From Chionis minor (lineage: Eukaryota; Chordata; Aves; Charadriiformes; Chionididae): DNA of 64,000 nt. Below, piece by piece: positions 25,366 through 39,390 of this stretch. How positions within the stretch are numbered: position 1 is the first letter of the stretch; each line of letters begins with the position of its first letter. The position numbers and the translations under genes were made by a program. Location of the stretch: positions 270,098-334,097 of the forward strand of contig VZSF01010416.1 in NCBI GenBank assembly GCA_013398295.1, read 5' to 3'. The notes beneath the pieces were generated by a model, which had not been told where the DNA came from, did no database searches, and saw nothing but the letters and a program-made list of their open reading frames with translations.

Positions 25366-27929
25366 TTTGCCCGAAGCACAGCGTTAAGTGTTTGCAGGAG
25401 ATGTCTGTAGCTGCCTGGCTGCATAGCAGAGCCAAATGCTCTGCTTATAATAGAATGTAATATGTACTTATAACAGAAAAAACAAGGCAGGCAGGACATG
25501 CCCGAGTCTCTCCCCACGCATGCCACTGTGTCAGGAGCTGGCGTAAGCGCCAGCAGCCACCCCTAGGACACTTCACCCATACTGCACAAAGTCGCAATGA
25601 ATTTGGGAGTAATTCAGTCCCTAGTCTTCACTAAGCCTGAATCTCCCTGCTTGCGCTGCCAACAAGGGCGCTAATTTGCATCAGTTGTGGGAATGATGTA
25701 GTCGTATGGCTTTTAGTGCAACTTGCAAGCACTGGTAAGAGCTTTTAGCCAAAAGACATTTCTTTAAATGATTAAACGTACATTTGCAGAGCCCTAGTGT
25801 GTTCCAGGATTCCTCCACTTCCTTTTAAGAAAACTCAAAATTTGATTTTCCCCTGACTAACTTACTTATAACAAAAGCCAAAGGAGCAGAGAGCAGTCCC
25901 AAAAATGTGTTACACACCCTCAGAGATTCAAGAAACGAGACATTTGTGAGTGATTAACTGGATTTGATCATATCCTGGGTTTTTATGCAGTGGCCAAGGC
26001 AAACAAAGGTCCCCATTCTGTCACTGGCAAAGTGACACTGAGGAACCAAAGTCAAAAGGTGTCAAAGTCAGAGATGTTTCTAAGTCTGTGGTACAACTCT
26101 CTGCTTTTCCTGAACTGGAGTCTTAAATGCCAAGAGATTTCTTAATGTAAATAATCGTTCGGAATCCAGCAAGTCTTTGACATCACAACAGTACAAAATA
26201 ACCCAATTTTAACCACTTTAAACCCAGAAAAAAACGTAACTATGCAACAGCTCTGATTCCTAATCCACAAAATATCAGGACCATCAGCTCCTCAGCAAGC
26301 CTGCCAGTCCCTTCAAGTGATGGATGAAGACCAAAAGATGACTAAAAGACCTCCTGGACTTCCCATTCCTGCCCTCTGTGTGGAAACCACGATGAAAGCT
26401 GCTAGCTTGTTAAACTGGTGAGCTGCTGTGCAGGATGGCAGAAGAACAAAAGCGTGGTGAGATGCATGTTTCCACCGGGTAAGTCACCCCAAGCTGTTCA
26501 GTCCTCTGCCACACCCGTTCTCTTGGGAACTGTCCTCCAGCTCTCCATGAGTTTGTGTTGGATTTGGACTGGAATTGCAGGGAAGAGGTGGTTCCTGCCA
26601 AGCTAAAACCCACCTGTGTGTGGGATGAATGTCTCCAGGGCCTCTCCTGAGACGAGGGACTACATTTCTGCATCATGAATCTCCTTACCCTCTGCTCTGA
26701 AGCTTGTTCCTTTAATTTTGCCCTTCCCAACATGAAGGAATACTATCTTCCATAAAAAAAAAACCCCAACAAATCCACCCAACTCCAAATCCCTGAAGAA
26801 ATGAACATTTTCATTAAAAACTTGAATGTGGATATTGTTATTTCATTTTAGGTCCACAGTTCAACACATACTGAAATATTTTCACTGCTGCAGCTCAACC
26901 AAGAGAAAACAAAACAAAAGAATCAAACCCGAAGAACAACTTCAAGCTGACCCCCAGGTAATTCTGAAGCTTTAACAACTGCTTAGAAATGGCATGAGCA
27001 AGTCTTTGCAAAGCTTTACCTTCAGGCTCTGCTTAAAATTTTCCTGTCTGTGTTATCCCACATACATTTGGGGTAAACCACCACCCATCTCACCATCAGC
27101 TTCCCCTGTTAATACATCCTTCCCACCTGACTGCAAGATTTTTATACCAACCAGTTCTGACTTCCGCCTGTCTTCTCTGCTCAGTCAGAATTCACACAGT
27201 GCAATTGCTTTTGTGCCCATCTGTTTATTATACGCCACAGTAACACTGTTGTGGCCAACTCATCATCTCATTATGCACCGTACAAGCAACATGAAGTCAT
27301 ACCCTACCTCAGTGATGGAAAACTGAAAGTACATGTCTCAAACCAGCAGCCTTCCCAACCAGCACGGCCATCTTCCCAACAGCGATCCATGGTATCCCCT
27401 GGCAAGGAGCTCTATGGGATCAGACATGTGGAAGAGGACGGTTTAAGGAAAAAGGTGGCACTTGGGAGGTCCAGTGCAGGCGGGTAAAGTGAAGCATGAG
27501 AACACCCTCATGTCATTGCTGTACTTTCAGGGTTAAACAATTCCTGCAAGAAACCTCCTGGCTTGCCTCCCGCTGCTAAGTCCATCATAATTATCCTTCC
27601 CAGTTTTAAAATCCAGGAAAGTTTGCTCTATGAGAAATTTCTTATATAAAATTACTCTCGTTGGTCAAATACAACTTGAGATAAGCATTCGCTTTTTAGA
27701 CATTGACAACAATGTAATACTTTTGACAGATTACTGCATGTAATGAAAACCAATTTAACCTCTATATTAGAGACAATTAAGCTCAGCATGGATTAGATCA
27801 GTGAAAAACATGAAATCCCAGCCTCTGGCTGACCATATGTGCAAACACAATATGTAATAATTGCCAGATTTCTTTGTAACATCAGTGGATTACAATTTTT
27901 ATTTATTGATATAGAATAATGAACCTTTT

Positions 27930-27955
27930 ATATATATATGTGTATGTCTGTATGC
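27930..27955. repeat. (TA)n/(TG)n microsatellite
   Basis: tatatatatatgtgtatgtc-type dinucleotide repeat, short. Confidence 0.8.
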
Positions 27956-29359
27956 TTCTGCTAAAAACTTTGTAAAATTTCTCTTCCTGGCCTAGAAATT
28001 TTCATTAAAAAAAAAATCAAGAAAGTATAACTATTGAAAAGTCAGTGTATCCAGAAACATATCAGACAGAGACAGAGGAATGCTCTTGCTTCTCCATCAC
28101 TATTCCCTCTTTTCAGTCTAAACCTGAGTAAACTGTTCCTACAGTATTAACCAAATTTACCTTGACAGCCAATGAAAACTGGATCCAAGAGGTCACAACA
28201 CCAACTGCCTCGGGAAATCCATGCAAGTATGGGAAGAGTACAGAAAGCAGACATAAAACATTTTCTAGATAGGGACTTGAAGTGTAAGTCTGTACTTGGG
28301 CACAGAGATATGCAGTACAGCCTCTCCTAACAGTTTAAGTTTAAAAAGAAAAAAAAAAAAAATCAGGAAAGGTGTGGATGCGGTCCTTCCGCACTCTGAG
28401 GATAAGGAGATACTCATGGGATTTGCTTGCAGACAAGATCCAGTGCTAAACACTGAGTCTTTTCGCAGTTTGAACATCAATGCAGCAGAGCGGCTGGTGT
28501 GGCTCACCGCACCTGGGGGGAGTTTCTTCATTAAATTTGATGAGGCCAAGATTATTCTCCTGTCACTCCTGTCTTGTTTTTTCAAGACAGAGGATCTGGA
28601 GACACGGAACACGTTATACAGCTCGGTTGCTAACATTAATCAAACATCTTCCATCTCTGTTTTGTTTGGTTTTTTTTTTAATTAAGAACTATGCTTTGGA
28701 CTACACAAAGCAGATACATGTAATGCATTTCCTTATCTCCCCAAGGTTTCATTTTTCACTGGAAGAAAGAATAAACCACTTTGGTTTTTTACTAAAAGGT
28801 GAAAAATACATGGTTTTCTTAAAGCACGCGCATGCACACGCATTCACACTGCTGAAAAAATGCATTTTCTTCCTTAGTGGAATATCCTGAGGTGGATAGA
28901 AATACACTTCTCAGCCAACTCCAACAGTAACAGCCACGTATTTTCTAATTGACCACAGAAACTAAAGGTCTCCTTTACCATTTCAGATGTTCTGGTGACC
29001 CCCATCAATAGCATACCTAAGCAGAAGGTTGCATCCCTCAAAAGTTAAATGAGCTTGGGTGTTCCTACACAGAAACATACAATCTTGTTCTGATGACAGA
29101 AGCAGAAGAAAATGTTTTTAAGCAAACTTATGTACTTTATCTAGGTCTAGAGATCTACAAATTACTTCGTCTCTTTGTTTCACAATTCTTTGTTCCATGG
29201 CTTAGAAGGATAAAGGGGTACAAAGGAGCAGGAGATAATTCCCTCACAAAGGACCTCCATTGCCAGAGTCTTTGAAGTCGTGCTAAAAAAGCCTTGCTAG
29301 CCCATTAGCTGACACACAGCAGAAACCTGAACTGTTTCCATGCACACTACAAGCAGAGC

Positions 29360-29650
29360 TATTTTCTGCACAATTAGTCATAAAAAAGGCCAATGTAAAC
29401 TGTGTCGGGAGGTCTCAATTCTTTACATTCTCCACACAGTGAATCAGACGTTATGTATAACGTTTTGTTGCCATTTAGACCTCGGGCTGCTTTGCAATCA
29501 GGAGGCGGCAGCCTCTATTCCTCGTTCTCTCTCGATGCTGATTTTCAAGCCTCTTGGCACCACCGGAGTGTTTATGGCAATTAGGCTTCATGTGAACTAG
29601 CGCAGGCAAAAATGCAAATGCCGAAAGCTGCACATTCACAGTTGGGGCAA
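29360..29650. promoter_or_regulatory. Possible conserved non-coding element (unproven)
   Basis: Unique, repeat-free stretch with dense transcription-factor-like words: a perfect octamer ATGCAAAT at 29612-29619, several ATTA/TAAT-type cores, and a balanced non-decayed look unlike the surrounding introns. This is an impression from composition only. No coding frame with splice sites fits it. Confidence 0.25.
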
Positions 29651-32600
29651 ATATGTACTGGTTCCTTTGCTTGCTGCCTCCAAAAGCATGCCTCCGTGTC
29701 TCTTACTCTGAGAATGGTCAACCTGAATATTTTGGAAGCTGAATGATGAATACGTCAAGAAGAGGCTGTAGTAAGGAGCTACAGCAAACGGTTCAGACAA
29801 CGACTTTTGGTAATTTCTCCATTACAACATTCAACTCCAACCCAACGGTCTCTGGGTAATGACATGAATTTACTGTAGGGAACCACGTTGCATCCCACAT
29901 TACTGTTTCCTGCCAAGGGAGATGCCCCAAACCCATCCTGGGGAACCAGTTTTGCGGATAAACCCTCCAAATTTTTCATTCCCTTCCACTCCTCCTCCAG
30001 CATCATAGCTGCTCCTATCCCTGCACCCAGCCTTTCTTTGCTAATGAATATCATTCCTTAGAAATTGGAGGACCTTTCACTCTTTCTCATGATGACTCAG
30101 ATTTAGACCGCTATCGCTGCCAGAGGATTGCTCCTCTGTTCTTCCTAAACCACTGACTCTCCCGAAATCTCACTCTAGTGGTAAGAATTGCCTTGAATCA
30201 GCATCTCAAGTGCACCTTGACAAAGAACAAATGTTGGATTTGTGCAGAGATCTTACTTTTCCAAGCTGGATCTAGATGTATCTGCAGGTTTCCTCCCACC
30301 TGAGGACCCTTCTAACGTGGTGTCTTATCAGAATATAAAGAATGACACCAGGTAACGGATCAGGTGGGTGATATGCAGCACCTAGCGATGAGTATGATGT
30401 CAGGACTGCCTGAAAATATTTTATTTTAGGTTTTATTGACAACATGAACAAAATTAATGTTTGTGGGGACCCAGCAGGGGCATTTTCTGGGAACAGCTGG
30501 AAAGACCCCAGTGTCCCCCCACCTCCCCTAGTTAGTATGAAGCAACGTGAGCCATACACCATGCCAGAGGATGAGACGTGCAGTCTACATATCAGCAACA
30601 GTCCAAACACATCCCTACCCACACCTCAGACAGACCAGCTATTACAAAAGCTTCCTGGAGGCTGGTATCCAGGTTAAAATCAAGAGCTGTGGGTGGGCTT
30701 CCCAAAGAGAAAGGGAATTTCAAAGACACAGCACAGAACTGTGTGAGAGAGTGCCCTGGGGCAACTCCTGGGCAGTAACAGCATCCAAAACTGGACAAAA
30801 CTGGACAATAGATGCTATGAGACACGATCTCTTAGGTGAGTGAACTGGCACCCCACAGAAACTCATCAGCCCCAGAGACGGCCCCCCCACTAGGTCTGTG
30901 GATGCTACCCCAAATGTCCTTGCCAGGGAGGAGAGTGCTTGGTGCTCAGACAAAGCCAGGAACTCTGCACCACATCTTTCAGAAAAGCTTGTCACCCCAG
31001 GTTGCTGGCTTTTGCTCTGCTGCGCGACATGGTTTTGCACTTGGAAACTTCAGCATTACACAAAAGGCTAGGGAGGAGAGCTGGGGATGCAGGGAACGAG
31101 CTTTCTTCCCTGCTTGGCAGGAGCATCCGAGACCAAAGCATGCCTTAAAAAATACTTTGTACAAGCCACGTGCAATGATCTTGTAAAGCAGGCTTTCATC
31201 ATAGCCTCCTTACATCATGCCACCCCTTCTCCAAGGCAGATGGAGAAATCATTTTCCCTCTCTTGTTTGATATTGTTATTCTCTGCAGTTGTGAGGAACT
31301 GACTCATAGCCACTTTTGGACAGTCACGGGGAGCAAAGCAGTAAAACATAAAAGGCCAAAATGAGAAGCATTTTGAACGTCCAGCAATCCCCCCATGGCT
31401 CTCCTTCCTTCTCTCCTTGCACGTAATCCCCTCTCTTCCCCCTCACCCATGAACGCTCGTGGAATATGCTCTGGAGAAAGGCCACACTGTAGCTGGGGGG
31501 ACTGGAGCAATAAGGAGCCAAAAGTTGAGGGGGTTATTCCAGATTGACACCAGGGTAATGGAGCACAGATTTGTGTTTCCCTGGGGTGTCTTTGAGATCT
31601 GCAATGCAATACCATGCGCAGAGCACCTCAGTCTGAAGGACAGACTCGCACAGCCTTCTTCTATTTTCTTGCTGGCTTTCAACATTATAAAACGCTCTCC
31701 TGTCTCTCCCCTTCTGCTCAGCCCTGCCAAGCATCCCTCTTGTCGAGGGCATCGAGCTCTTTGGGAGGCGCCCAAATGTCACACAGTAGAAATCTTTTTC
31801 TGGAAGTAGCCTGGAGTGCAATGCAGAGCCCTCAATGGGCTCAGCAAGAGATGGGACTGAGCCTACCAGTTTGTGACTGGTGCCATGCTGGCATAGCTCT
31901 TTGCTTTCCGACCCAATACAGTGCCATCACGTGGGCTCAGCCGCTCAGTTCTGGGCTATCTTTGAAGCCTTTGTACACCTTCCCTAGCAGACTGGACCTA
32001 AATATATGATGAGGAAAACAATAAAAATACTTTTTCTTTTCTTTCTTTTTTCCTCCACAAACCCCTAAATTTTCTTGAAGTCTAAACCAGCTGTTTCACT
32101 TAGGTTAAGAAAAACAACACAAGTGCGAACTAAACTGAGGTCACCTCCCAAGCATCTCCTCTGGCCTCTGTGTCAGACCACAGCAACAACTGAGCTGTGC
32201 TGGACCAACACAACAACAGGGTTCATAGCTGCTTCAGACATTTTGAAGTGAAACGACCAATCTAAGCTGGTCAGTCTCACTGGAGAAGACGGGCACCACC
32301 ATGGAGCAATTCATTCCAACATCTCAAATACCAGGTTTGGGAAGGACATAAGCCTTCCCAAACCTTTTTTTCTCAGTTGACCATGTGAGTTTAAAGAGGT
32401 CCTTTAGCTTCAGCATCTATCAGACATGGCATGATGGCCCACCAAGCTACCCTACCATTGCCCAGAAGCTCCTGAGCACTGTCCAGAGCCCATCCTTCCT
32501 CCCCAACCTTCCCTCTTCTGCCCTGTCCCCCATCTTTCTTGCCCTGCCAGAGTTTACAAGGGAGGGGGAGTTGTGTTTATCTGTGCTGGACATTAGGCTC

Positions 32601-35600
32601 TGGCTGCTTATGAGGCCTTTTGGGCTATGTCGTATTCTAGCTTTACTTACATGGCATTAGAGGAGTGGCACAGAGAGAAGGTCCAACAGAGGATGACCCT
32701 TTCTGTATTTATTCTTAAAGAAATAACTTGCTGGATATCAAGGATCCAAGTTTAAAGGGCAGAGGGAGGTGGATGAGTAAGTCAGAATATCCTATTACCT
32801 CAGCCCAGTATGTTTGAGATATGATGAATTCAATCTCTTCCTGACTATGCTAAGGAAAAGATCCCTTAGGGGGTAAACAACAAAGCCGACAGATTTGAAG
32901 TGTTTATTTTCTAAGATGTATTTGTTGTGTTTGCTGGTATAAGCTGGAACAACTTACCAGGACAAGAAACTTGTAGGAGGAAAATGATGCGAGTAGGACC
33001 GAAGTAAAGGTTTGCCTGTTATTTTGTCCTCAGGTTTCACTATGAGTGAAGACAGTGCTTGGTCAGTCTGAGACACTGTATGGAGGATGGTTATTGGCAT
33101 GTTCCTCTATAGCAGAATGCCACAAGTATATGGGATTATATTTTACTTTATTTTTTAATTATTTTTTGTTTTTTTTAAGGTGCATGCTTCTCACTGAATC
33201 ATGGTGTTGGGAACACACCTTTCTACACAAAGGTGTGAGGTAAGGTGTGACTGGAGGTGTGTGGCAGCCATGGAGTTGTGTGACAGGGAACATGTCTCTG
33301 TGTCCCTCATGGGATCCTCTCCAATGGACAGGGCCAATATACAAAATCTTGGGAACTTCACCCATCCCCAGCACTGCAGCAGGAGACAAGGAGATGAGTC
33401 TGAGGAAAACTTAGAGAAAATCTCGCATCTCTAACAGTCTTTGCAGGGTGCTGAAACATCTCTGAGACGGGTCCACCCATCTAGGACCACCAGATCACCT
33501 AAGTGTAGATGGTCCTGTATGAAATACACTACCTTTATGTACAATATTGTTTGCTGAGTGTCCTCAACACCTCAAGCAGTGAGGAAATGGGTAAGGAAAT
33601 GCAGTCTCACTTTTTGCCCATGGTGACTCGTTAGTGTGCTTGCAGCCTTGCTGAAGTAGACAGCACGCTCCCATCTGAACCAAAGCTATCAGGTCTTTTC
33701 ACATAAGCCACCACCTGGCCCCCTGGACAGCCACCACACTAAAGTCCCAACAGCTGGCGCTAGGCAGGTAGCCTCCAAGCGAAGTGTTTCATATCCCATC
33801 GCAAATCCCTCGAGCCATCCTGAACTAGTCTGGAATGCACACGGACCTGCTTGCCAAAGCCAGGCAAGGGTTGGGGTAGGGGCGAGAAAACTTGTTTCCA
33901 TACCTCCTTGCTCCAACGCTTGTGCTTTGAAAGAAGGTAACTGTGAACGTGTTACTAAACACCTACAATGACTCGATGGAGACTGAGCTCAGGGCAGCTT
34001 CAAGCCTTGGAAAGCTGCTTGGTCAAGAGCTTTTCGCGTGATAGTATCTCATTGAATTTGTGGAGACATTTCTGAGGCATGGCCTAGCAAGGACCTCTTG
34101 TGGGACCTCAGCCTTTCTTAGGACACAGCCAGTACTAGGAAATGCAGCATCTTTACCTGCCTTAGGCAAAAGGTTCTGGTAGGTAATTAGGATGTAGTTA
34201 GCAGCTTTCTATTTCTGCAGCTTTTATTATTTCTGTAGGAAATAAATAGTGGCGAGGATGCTGCTATAACATTGCAGGCTCTGGGAATCAGAAGTTTAGT
34301 GACTTCCAGAGCTGGATTACTGAGTTTATCTAATCCCTCTTTGGCCTCGTGCTTGCATTTAGCTTCCACAGTATCCTGTGGCCGCAATGTAATTACGCAC
34401 GGCCTGAAATGGCATTTCCCCGTGTTTGTTTTGAACCTTCATTAGGCTCCCCCAGTTCCTCCAGTCTGCACAGGCACAGCTCTGAACTGAATTAAAAAAC
34501 TATTGTAATCTTGCTCTAATGTGAGATTAAACCATGCCAGGAAAGTTAGCTGGGGGCAACGTCTGTCAAATCTGTGAAACTGCTGCAAAAGACTACAAGA
34601 CAGGCTGTCATCTTCTGTTTGAAAATTATTTTGAAAAACCACAAATCTAAGCTCCCAGTTGACAAGACACGGATCCTTGGTTGTTCTTTCTGGTTGTGAC
34701 CTCACAGTCAACTATTTTACAGACTACATTAATTTCTTCATCTTTTCCAGGAGCCCATTTCTGTTGGTTTATTTGGATTGCGGATGTCTCAGAAGTGAAA
34801 AAAAGTGGTGATACCATAGCACAAAACACAGCGATTCCTCAGTAAACTGCTGGCCTCCTGAAGTTTATGGACATAGGACAAACTGTGCTGGAGCAGAGAG
34901 TACCGATGCTTTCTAGCCCACTTCTCGAGCAGTGCCCTGCTGGCATAGGAAAATGGAAGCCATTTTACTAGACTTTTTTAAAAAAGGAAACTCTTCAAGA
35001 AACCCGGTTTAGCCTCCTTAGTCAGTATGGTCACATTGTTAAGACTGTCGATAGTTCATGCCTTTCCCAGAAAAATCCAGCCGGCCACTGGATGTCACTG
35101 TTGTTGCAGAAAAACACTCCAGAAAGTTCACAAATCAGGCTGTGAATAAGGTGAGGTGAAGTCACCCCAACCTGGAAATGGGTTTTTCTTTCAGTTAACC
35201 AGCACAGTGCCAGCGGCACTCGGAGGCTGCCCTGTCTACTGGAGGCAAGGCACGCTCAATGGTGCTGAGGTCTCCATCACCACCCGAGGGCAAGTCCTTC
35301 ATGGAGCTCATGGACCCTGACCACGCCCAGATGTGTGACCCCTCTTCTTGCTGGCTCCCCTCTGGTTTTGCTGAGATACATCCCTGCTGAACCCCTGGGT
35401 CTGCATGACACATCCAACCTGATCTCCAGTTTGGACTCAACCCTTTCTCTTCTGCCATATAGCAAAGCACACTGCAGCCAGCACATTTCCAAGCTTGATC
35501 CTTGACCATGGATTAAAAGCAATTACATGTAATTTTGCCCTGTGGTTTTAGCTGGCGCTGCTGAAAGGGCAACTTAGCATAGCTGCATGACTTTCAAGGT

Positions 35601-37539
35601 TTGAGCTAATATCTCCATCGAAAACAGCTTTGTGTTATGTAGATCATTTGCCTCTGAATAACACCAGGCGTCTCCAAATCCACTCGACCACACAGAGGAA
35701 ACCTGCCCTAAAAGACCTTCCTGAGCCTTTTAATTCAGCTGAAGATGCCTTTGCACCATCATGGTGAGCCTCACAAGTGCAGGAAACAGGCTTTTTTCCA
35801 AGGAGTGCTTTGAGGCTGCAGGCTGAGGCCCTTCCCTCTGTGTAAGCAGGAAAAACAAGCCCCAGAAGTCCACAAGACGCTTTCAGATTGGAGTTACCAG
35901 GTGTAGGTGGTGCTGCCGTAGCATTTCAGGAGGTGTAAATGGGGACTTGCTTCCCACCTTCCACTCCAAGCTCAAGGCTGGCTGCTTGCCTGCTCTAACA
36001 CCAGGAAGAAAACCCACAAAACAAGGCAGATCAAAACAATGAATGACTTTTTCCCTGAGGAGAGAAGGAAGGCAGGAACACACCACTCACATTTGATAAG
36101 CTGCTTAATATGGTGTTGCAAAACCCTCAGATACACGTAGTGTGGGAAGAGATCTAGAGCCCTTAGATCCAAAGATCTGTCTCTTTTGAAGTGCAAAGCA
36201 TGCCCAAGCCTGTGGAATAACAGAAAACTGGGCTAGAAAGTACCCGTTTTGGTCCATCTAAATAAATGTCATAACTCAGGATCAACTCTGCCTGGGCACG
36301 ATGGATCAGATCAGCTTTGACTGTAAGGATGACATATAAATTAGAAAAAGGATCTCCATAGGGCACTTTGACTGCAATATTCTTAAAGCATTAGGAGATT
36401 CCTTGGCTGTGCCTTTTCTTTATTTTTTTTCTGTCTTTAAAGGCAAAATAGAAGAAAGAAACGCTTTGGGAAGGATGGGCAGTCCTTTGGTTAAAGGTCC
36501 TGTGGTAAGAAGGAGCATGAGTTTCTAGCCAGCAATGGCAAAGACTCTACTAGGAGGGTCAGTAAATCTTATTTGTCAAAGAGATTATCGGTATAGTGGG
36601 AAAAGAACAAAAACCAGTCCTATGGTGTTTAAAGATTCTCTAAAGGTGTTGTATAAATACAGAAGTGGTGACTCCCAAGCTCATATGCCACCTATCTTGG
36701 ACACAGCTTGTCACCACCCAACAGCGATGAGCTCCATCCTGCAAACACTTCCATTGGTAAGCTACTTTGTGCATACAAGCAGTCGTATCAAGCCTCCACA
36801 TAGGCACGTAGCATACCTTGCTCCCAGATGTTAAATTTAATTGACCAGAAGTCATGGAAAACTATATTCCTGAGGTACTAATTCGTACATGCTATGCCTG
36901 CAGAGAAGTTCTTTTTATTACAAATTTATTCCTAATTAGACCATCAAATGTGTATCTACATTCCACTCATTACTATTTATCTTTGTGAATTCCGCCCACA
37001 CAGATCTATTCTCAGCCACATGGCCAAACATCCTGACTAATTTCAATTTAGGTTTTTTTCTGCATAAATGTATAAACACACAGATTTTCTATATACATCC
37101 ACATTTCGAGCGAGCAGAAATATTTGATTTGAATCACCACTGCATTACTCTGGTTTTACACTGTTATAAACACTAGTGGTTTTCACTGCTATCTCCTGCC
37201 GCCCAGCTGTGAACATTGGGGAAAAGGAGCAACAATATAGATAAGCACAATTTATCTGAATATCTCTCTCATAAATTGGCCCATTGAGCAGACGTCTAGT
37301 GAAACCAAGAAGAGGGAAACTCTGTGATCCTGCTAGTTTTCCATGACATGGCTGCCCACTCTGACACATGGTCACATCCAAAAGTTGAGTAAGTTATTAC
37401 GGAAGTTTAGAAACCTCAAAATACACACAACAGATTCTGAAAAACATTGTGGTTAGGTGGCTTCAAGCATGCTTGAGGAATATGTTAAAATCCAAGCAAA
37501 CAATCTACGCCTTCGCCCCCCTTCTGTTAACACACGAGG

Positions 37540-37553
37540 GTGTGCGCGCACAC
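37540..37553. repeat. Perfect 14-bp palindrome GTGTGCGCGCACAC
   Basis: The sequence is its own reverse complement and alternates purine and pyrimidine throughout, the pattern favourable for left-handed Z-DNA. Confidence 0.9.
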
Positions 37554-37889
37554 ATCACCAAGCTTGCGCTGCAATTTGTAGCTCCGTTACTCATGGCCTT
37601 CATTAAAGAATAACAGCCCCTGTTTGAGTATCGTGAGGCAAAATTGTTCGCACATGTGGACCAACTAGACACACCAAGGCTGCACCCTTATGGTTTCTGA
37701 GTGACAAGCTTAATAAGATTATGCTTGATCTTTCTCTTAATAAAGCTGGATGACATTCAAGCAAAGCCTGGGTTTTGTTTTAATGGTACGTTAAGGGAAC
37801 CCAGAGTTTGGCACAGCTGGAGGCCTGAACCATCGAACACAACTTGGCACTGCCAGCATTCCCTTACGATCTCAGACCTCACATAATGA

Positions 37890-37926
37890 ATATTTATATC
37901 TATATATACACACATGCACATATATT
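37890..37926. repeat. AT/AC-rich simple repeat
   Basis: Run of tatatctatatatacacaca type followed by a degenerate CA/TA segment. Confidence 0.8.
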
Positions 37927-38817
37927 AAATACCTATCATTAGCTGGTCAAGGTCAATGCTCTGGGTAACAGAGCTGGATGTAATACCCAGAATGACGATG
38001 GTTCTTTTTTCTTCTTGTGTTATGAATCACACAAATTAGGCAACCCACAGTTTATAGAGTCTGCAACATGACGGACTGCTTTTAAACCGCACATACCAGA
38101 AGGCAGGAGAACAACTCCAAGAAATAACAAAAGCAAAACAGAAGTGTCATCACCTTACTGTTTAAACCTGAGCACAGCAGAACACAGAGACTCCTGCTTA
38201 ACTTTAATAACACCAGCAGCCTCAGCCAACGCCAGGGGAAGCGGTCATTTGCTTGAGATAAGTCAGGGCTCACGGGTTTTCAAACATTATGGGTTAGAAG
38301 CTAAATAGTGTCAGCTGAGTCACACGGATTTAAACTCTCATTGCAACTGGCCCAAAGATTACAAAATACAGAATACAAAGAAATCACTTAGAGGAACAGG
38401 GAAGATATAACATTTAATTTTTATTTTTAAAAAAGGAAGAAAAATAACCTCTCCCCAGTTAAGATTTTACTTTCGGAGAAGGAAAGCTTCCTTAAGGACA
38501 AACTGAGCAGTCCAATCTTCCTTTTCCCTCAGCTGTGGCGGCTGTTATACTGAAGGTACAGCTACGCTTCTGCATGTGCTCAGGCTGTGTGTCTGTTTAT
38601 ATGTACCAGTCCTACCGATAAGTCAACGGGTTTCAGGCTTAAACAGGGAGTTCATGATGGAGCTGGGGACTGTACGCAGTGGGGATGGTTTAGATCGTGT
38701 AAGTTATCTGCCAAAAAATTTGGTTTTGCGTTAACCAAAACAGTTCCCAAATTACACTTGCTGAGGAATACGGATGAGGAATTTAAGAGTACTGGAATAC
38801 TCTCTTCAGCTGTTCCC

Positions 38818-38852
38818 AAAAAAAAATTAAAAAAAAAATCAAAAAAAAAAAT
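38818..38852. repeat. A-rich low-complexity run
   Basis: Three poly-A runs of 9-11 nt interrupted by TT and TC. Confidence 0.85.
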
Positions 38853-39224
38853 CACAGCTTTATTTCAAAGCATTCAGAAATAATTTACTGAAATGTAATA
38901 TAAGTACATTTCATTTCGAAAAGAACACAGACATTAAATTAAACAATTAAACACTTTGCACAGCCTGAATTTTCTTCCAGGCTTTTGTTTTGGTGAGAAA
39001 ATGAAAACATTTTTGTTCGTCATTGACCCAATATAACTTTTCCTTCAACCATCTGATGCAGATGACAAAACAAGACATAAATCATTTCCACCGCCCTAGA
39101 CTGAGCCCACGTCTTTGTTAATGCAGATGAATTCCCGATCCTCTGTCTTTTCCTCAAGATCTATGGGCAGTACCATAAAGCCCAAGCGTGACAGTGGGAC
39201 CCTCCCTGGCTGTTAAGGCCGTAC

Positions 39225-39280
39225 CCACGGAGAAGTGGTTGATGCTAAGGCCAACTCAATGTCTGACCACGGAGAAGTGG
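39225..39280. repeat. Local direct repeat CCACGGAGAAGTGG, two copies
   Basis: The 14-mer occurs at 39225-39238 and at 39267-39280, 42 bp apart, with unrelated sequence between. Probably a small local duplication. Confidence 0.75.
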
Positions 39281-39339
39281 GCCAGGCTGTGTGCTTGGCA
39301 GAGCCAAAAATCAGTTTACAGAGTCCCGTCTTTTTCCCT

Positions 39340-39390
39340 TAAAGCCAATAACAAGACTCCCGTTGAATTCAAGGGAGCCTATCAGAGCTT
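39340..39390. repeat. Ancient palindromic amniote repeat fragment
   Basis: Contains gactcccgttgaattcaagg followed by gagcctatcagag, resembling 'actcccattgacttcaatgggagcaggatcag'. Short and diverged, so weakly supported. Confidence 0.3.

Noticed and set aside
25050..25530. Overlapping open frames on both strands suggesting a gene
   Set aside because: Part of the interval matches a decayed CR1-like pattern, and the frames lack conserved character.
26434..26478. Plus-strand mini-exon with a good Kozak ATG (MAEEQKRGEMHVSTG) and donor GTAAGT
   Set aside because: It is opposite in strand to the supported gene, has no partner exon, and the upstream gctgctgtgcag can arise by chance. Other equally good decoys exist in the window.
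30440..31820. Cluster of many overlapping 60-131-codon open frames
   Set aside because: A locally higher GC content lowers stop density. The frames overlap on both strands with no splice-site pattern or recognisable domain.
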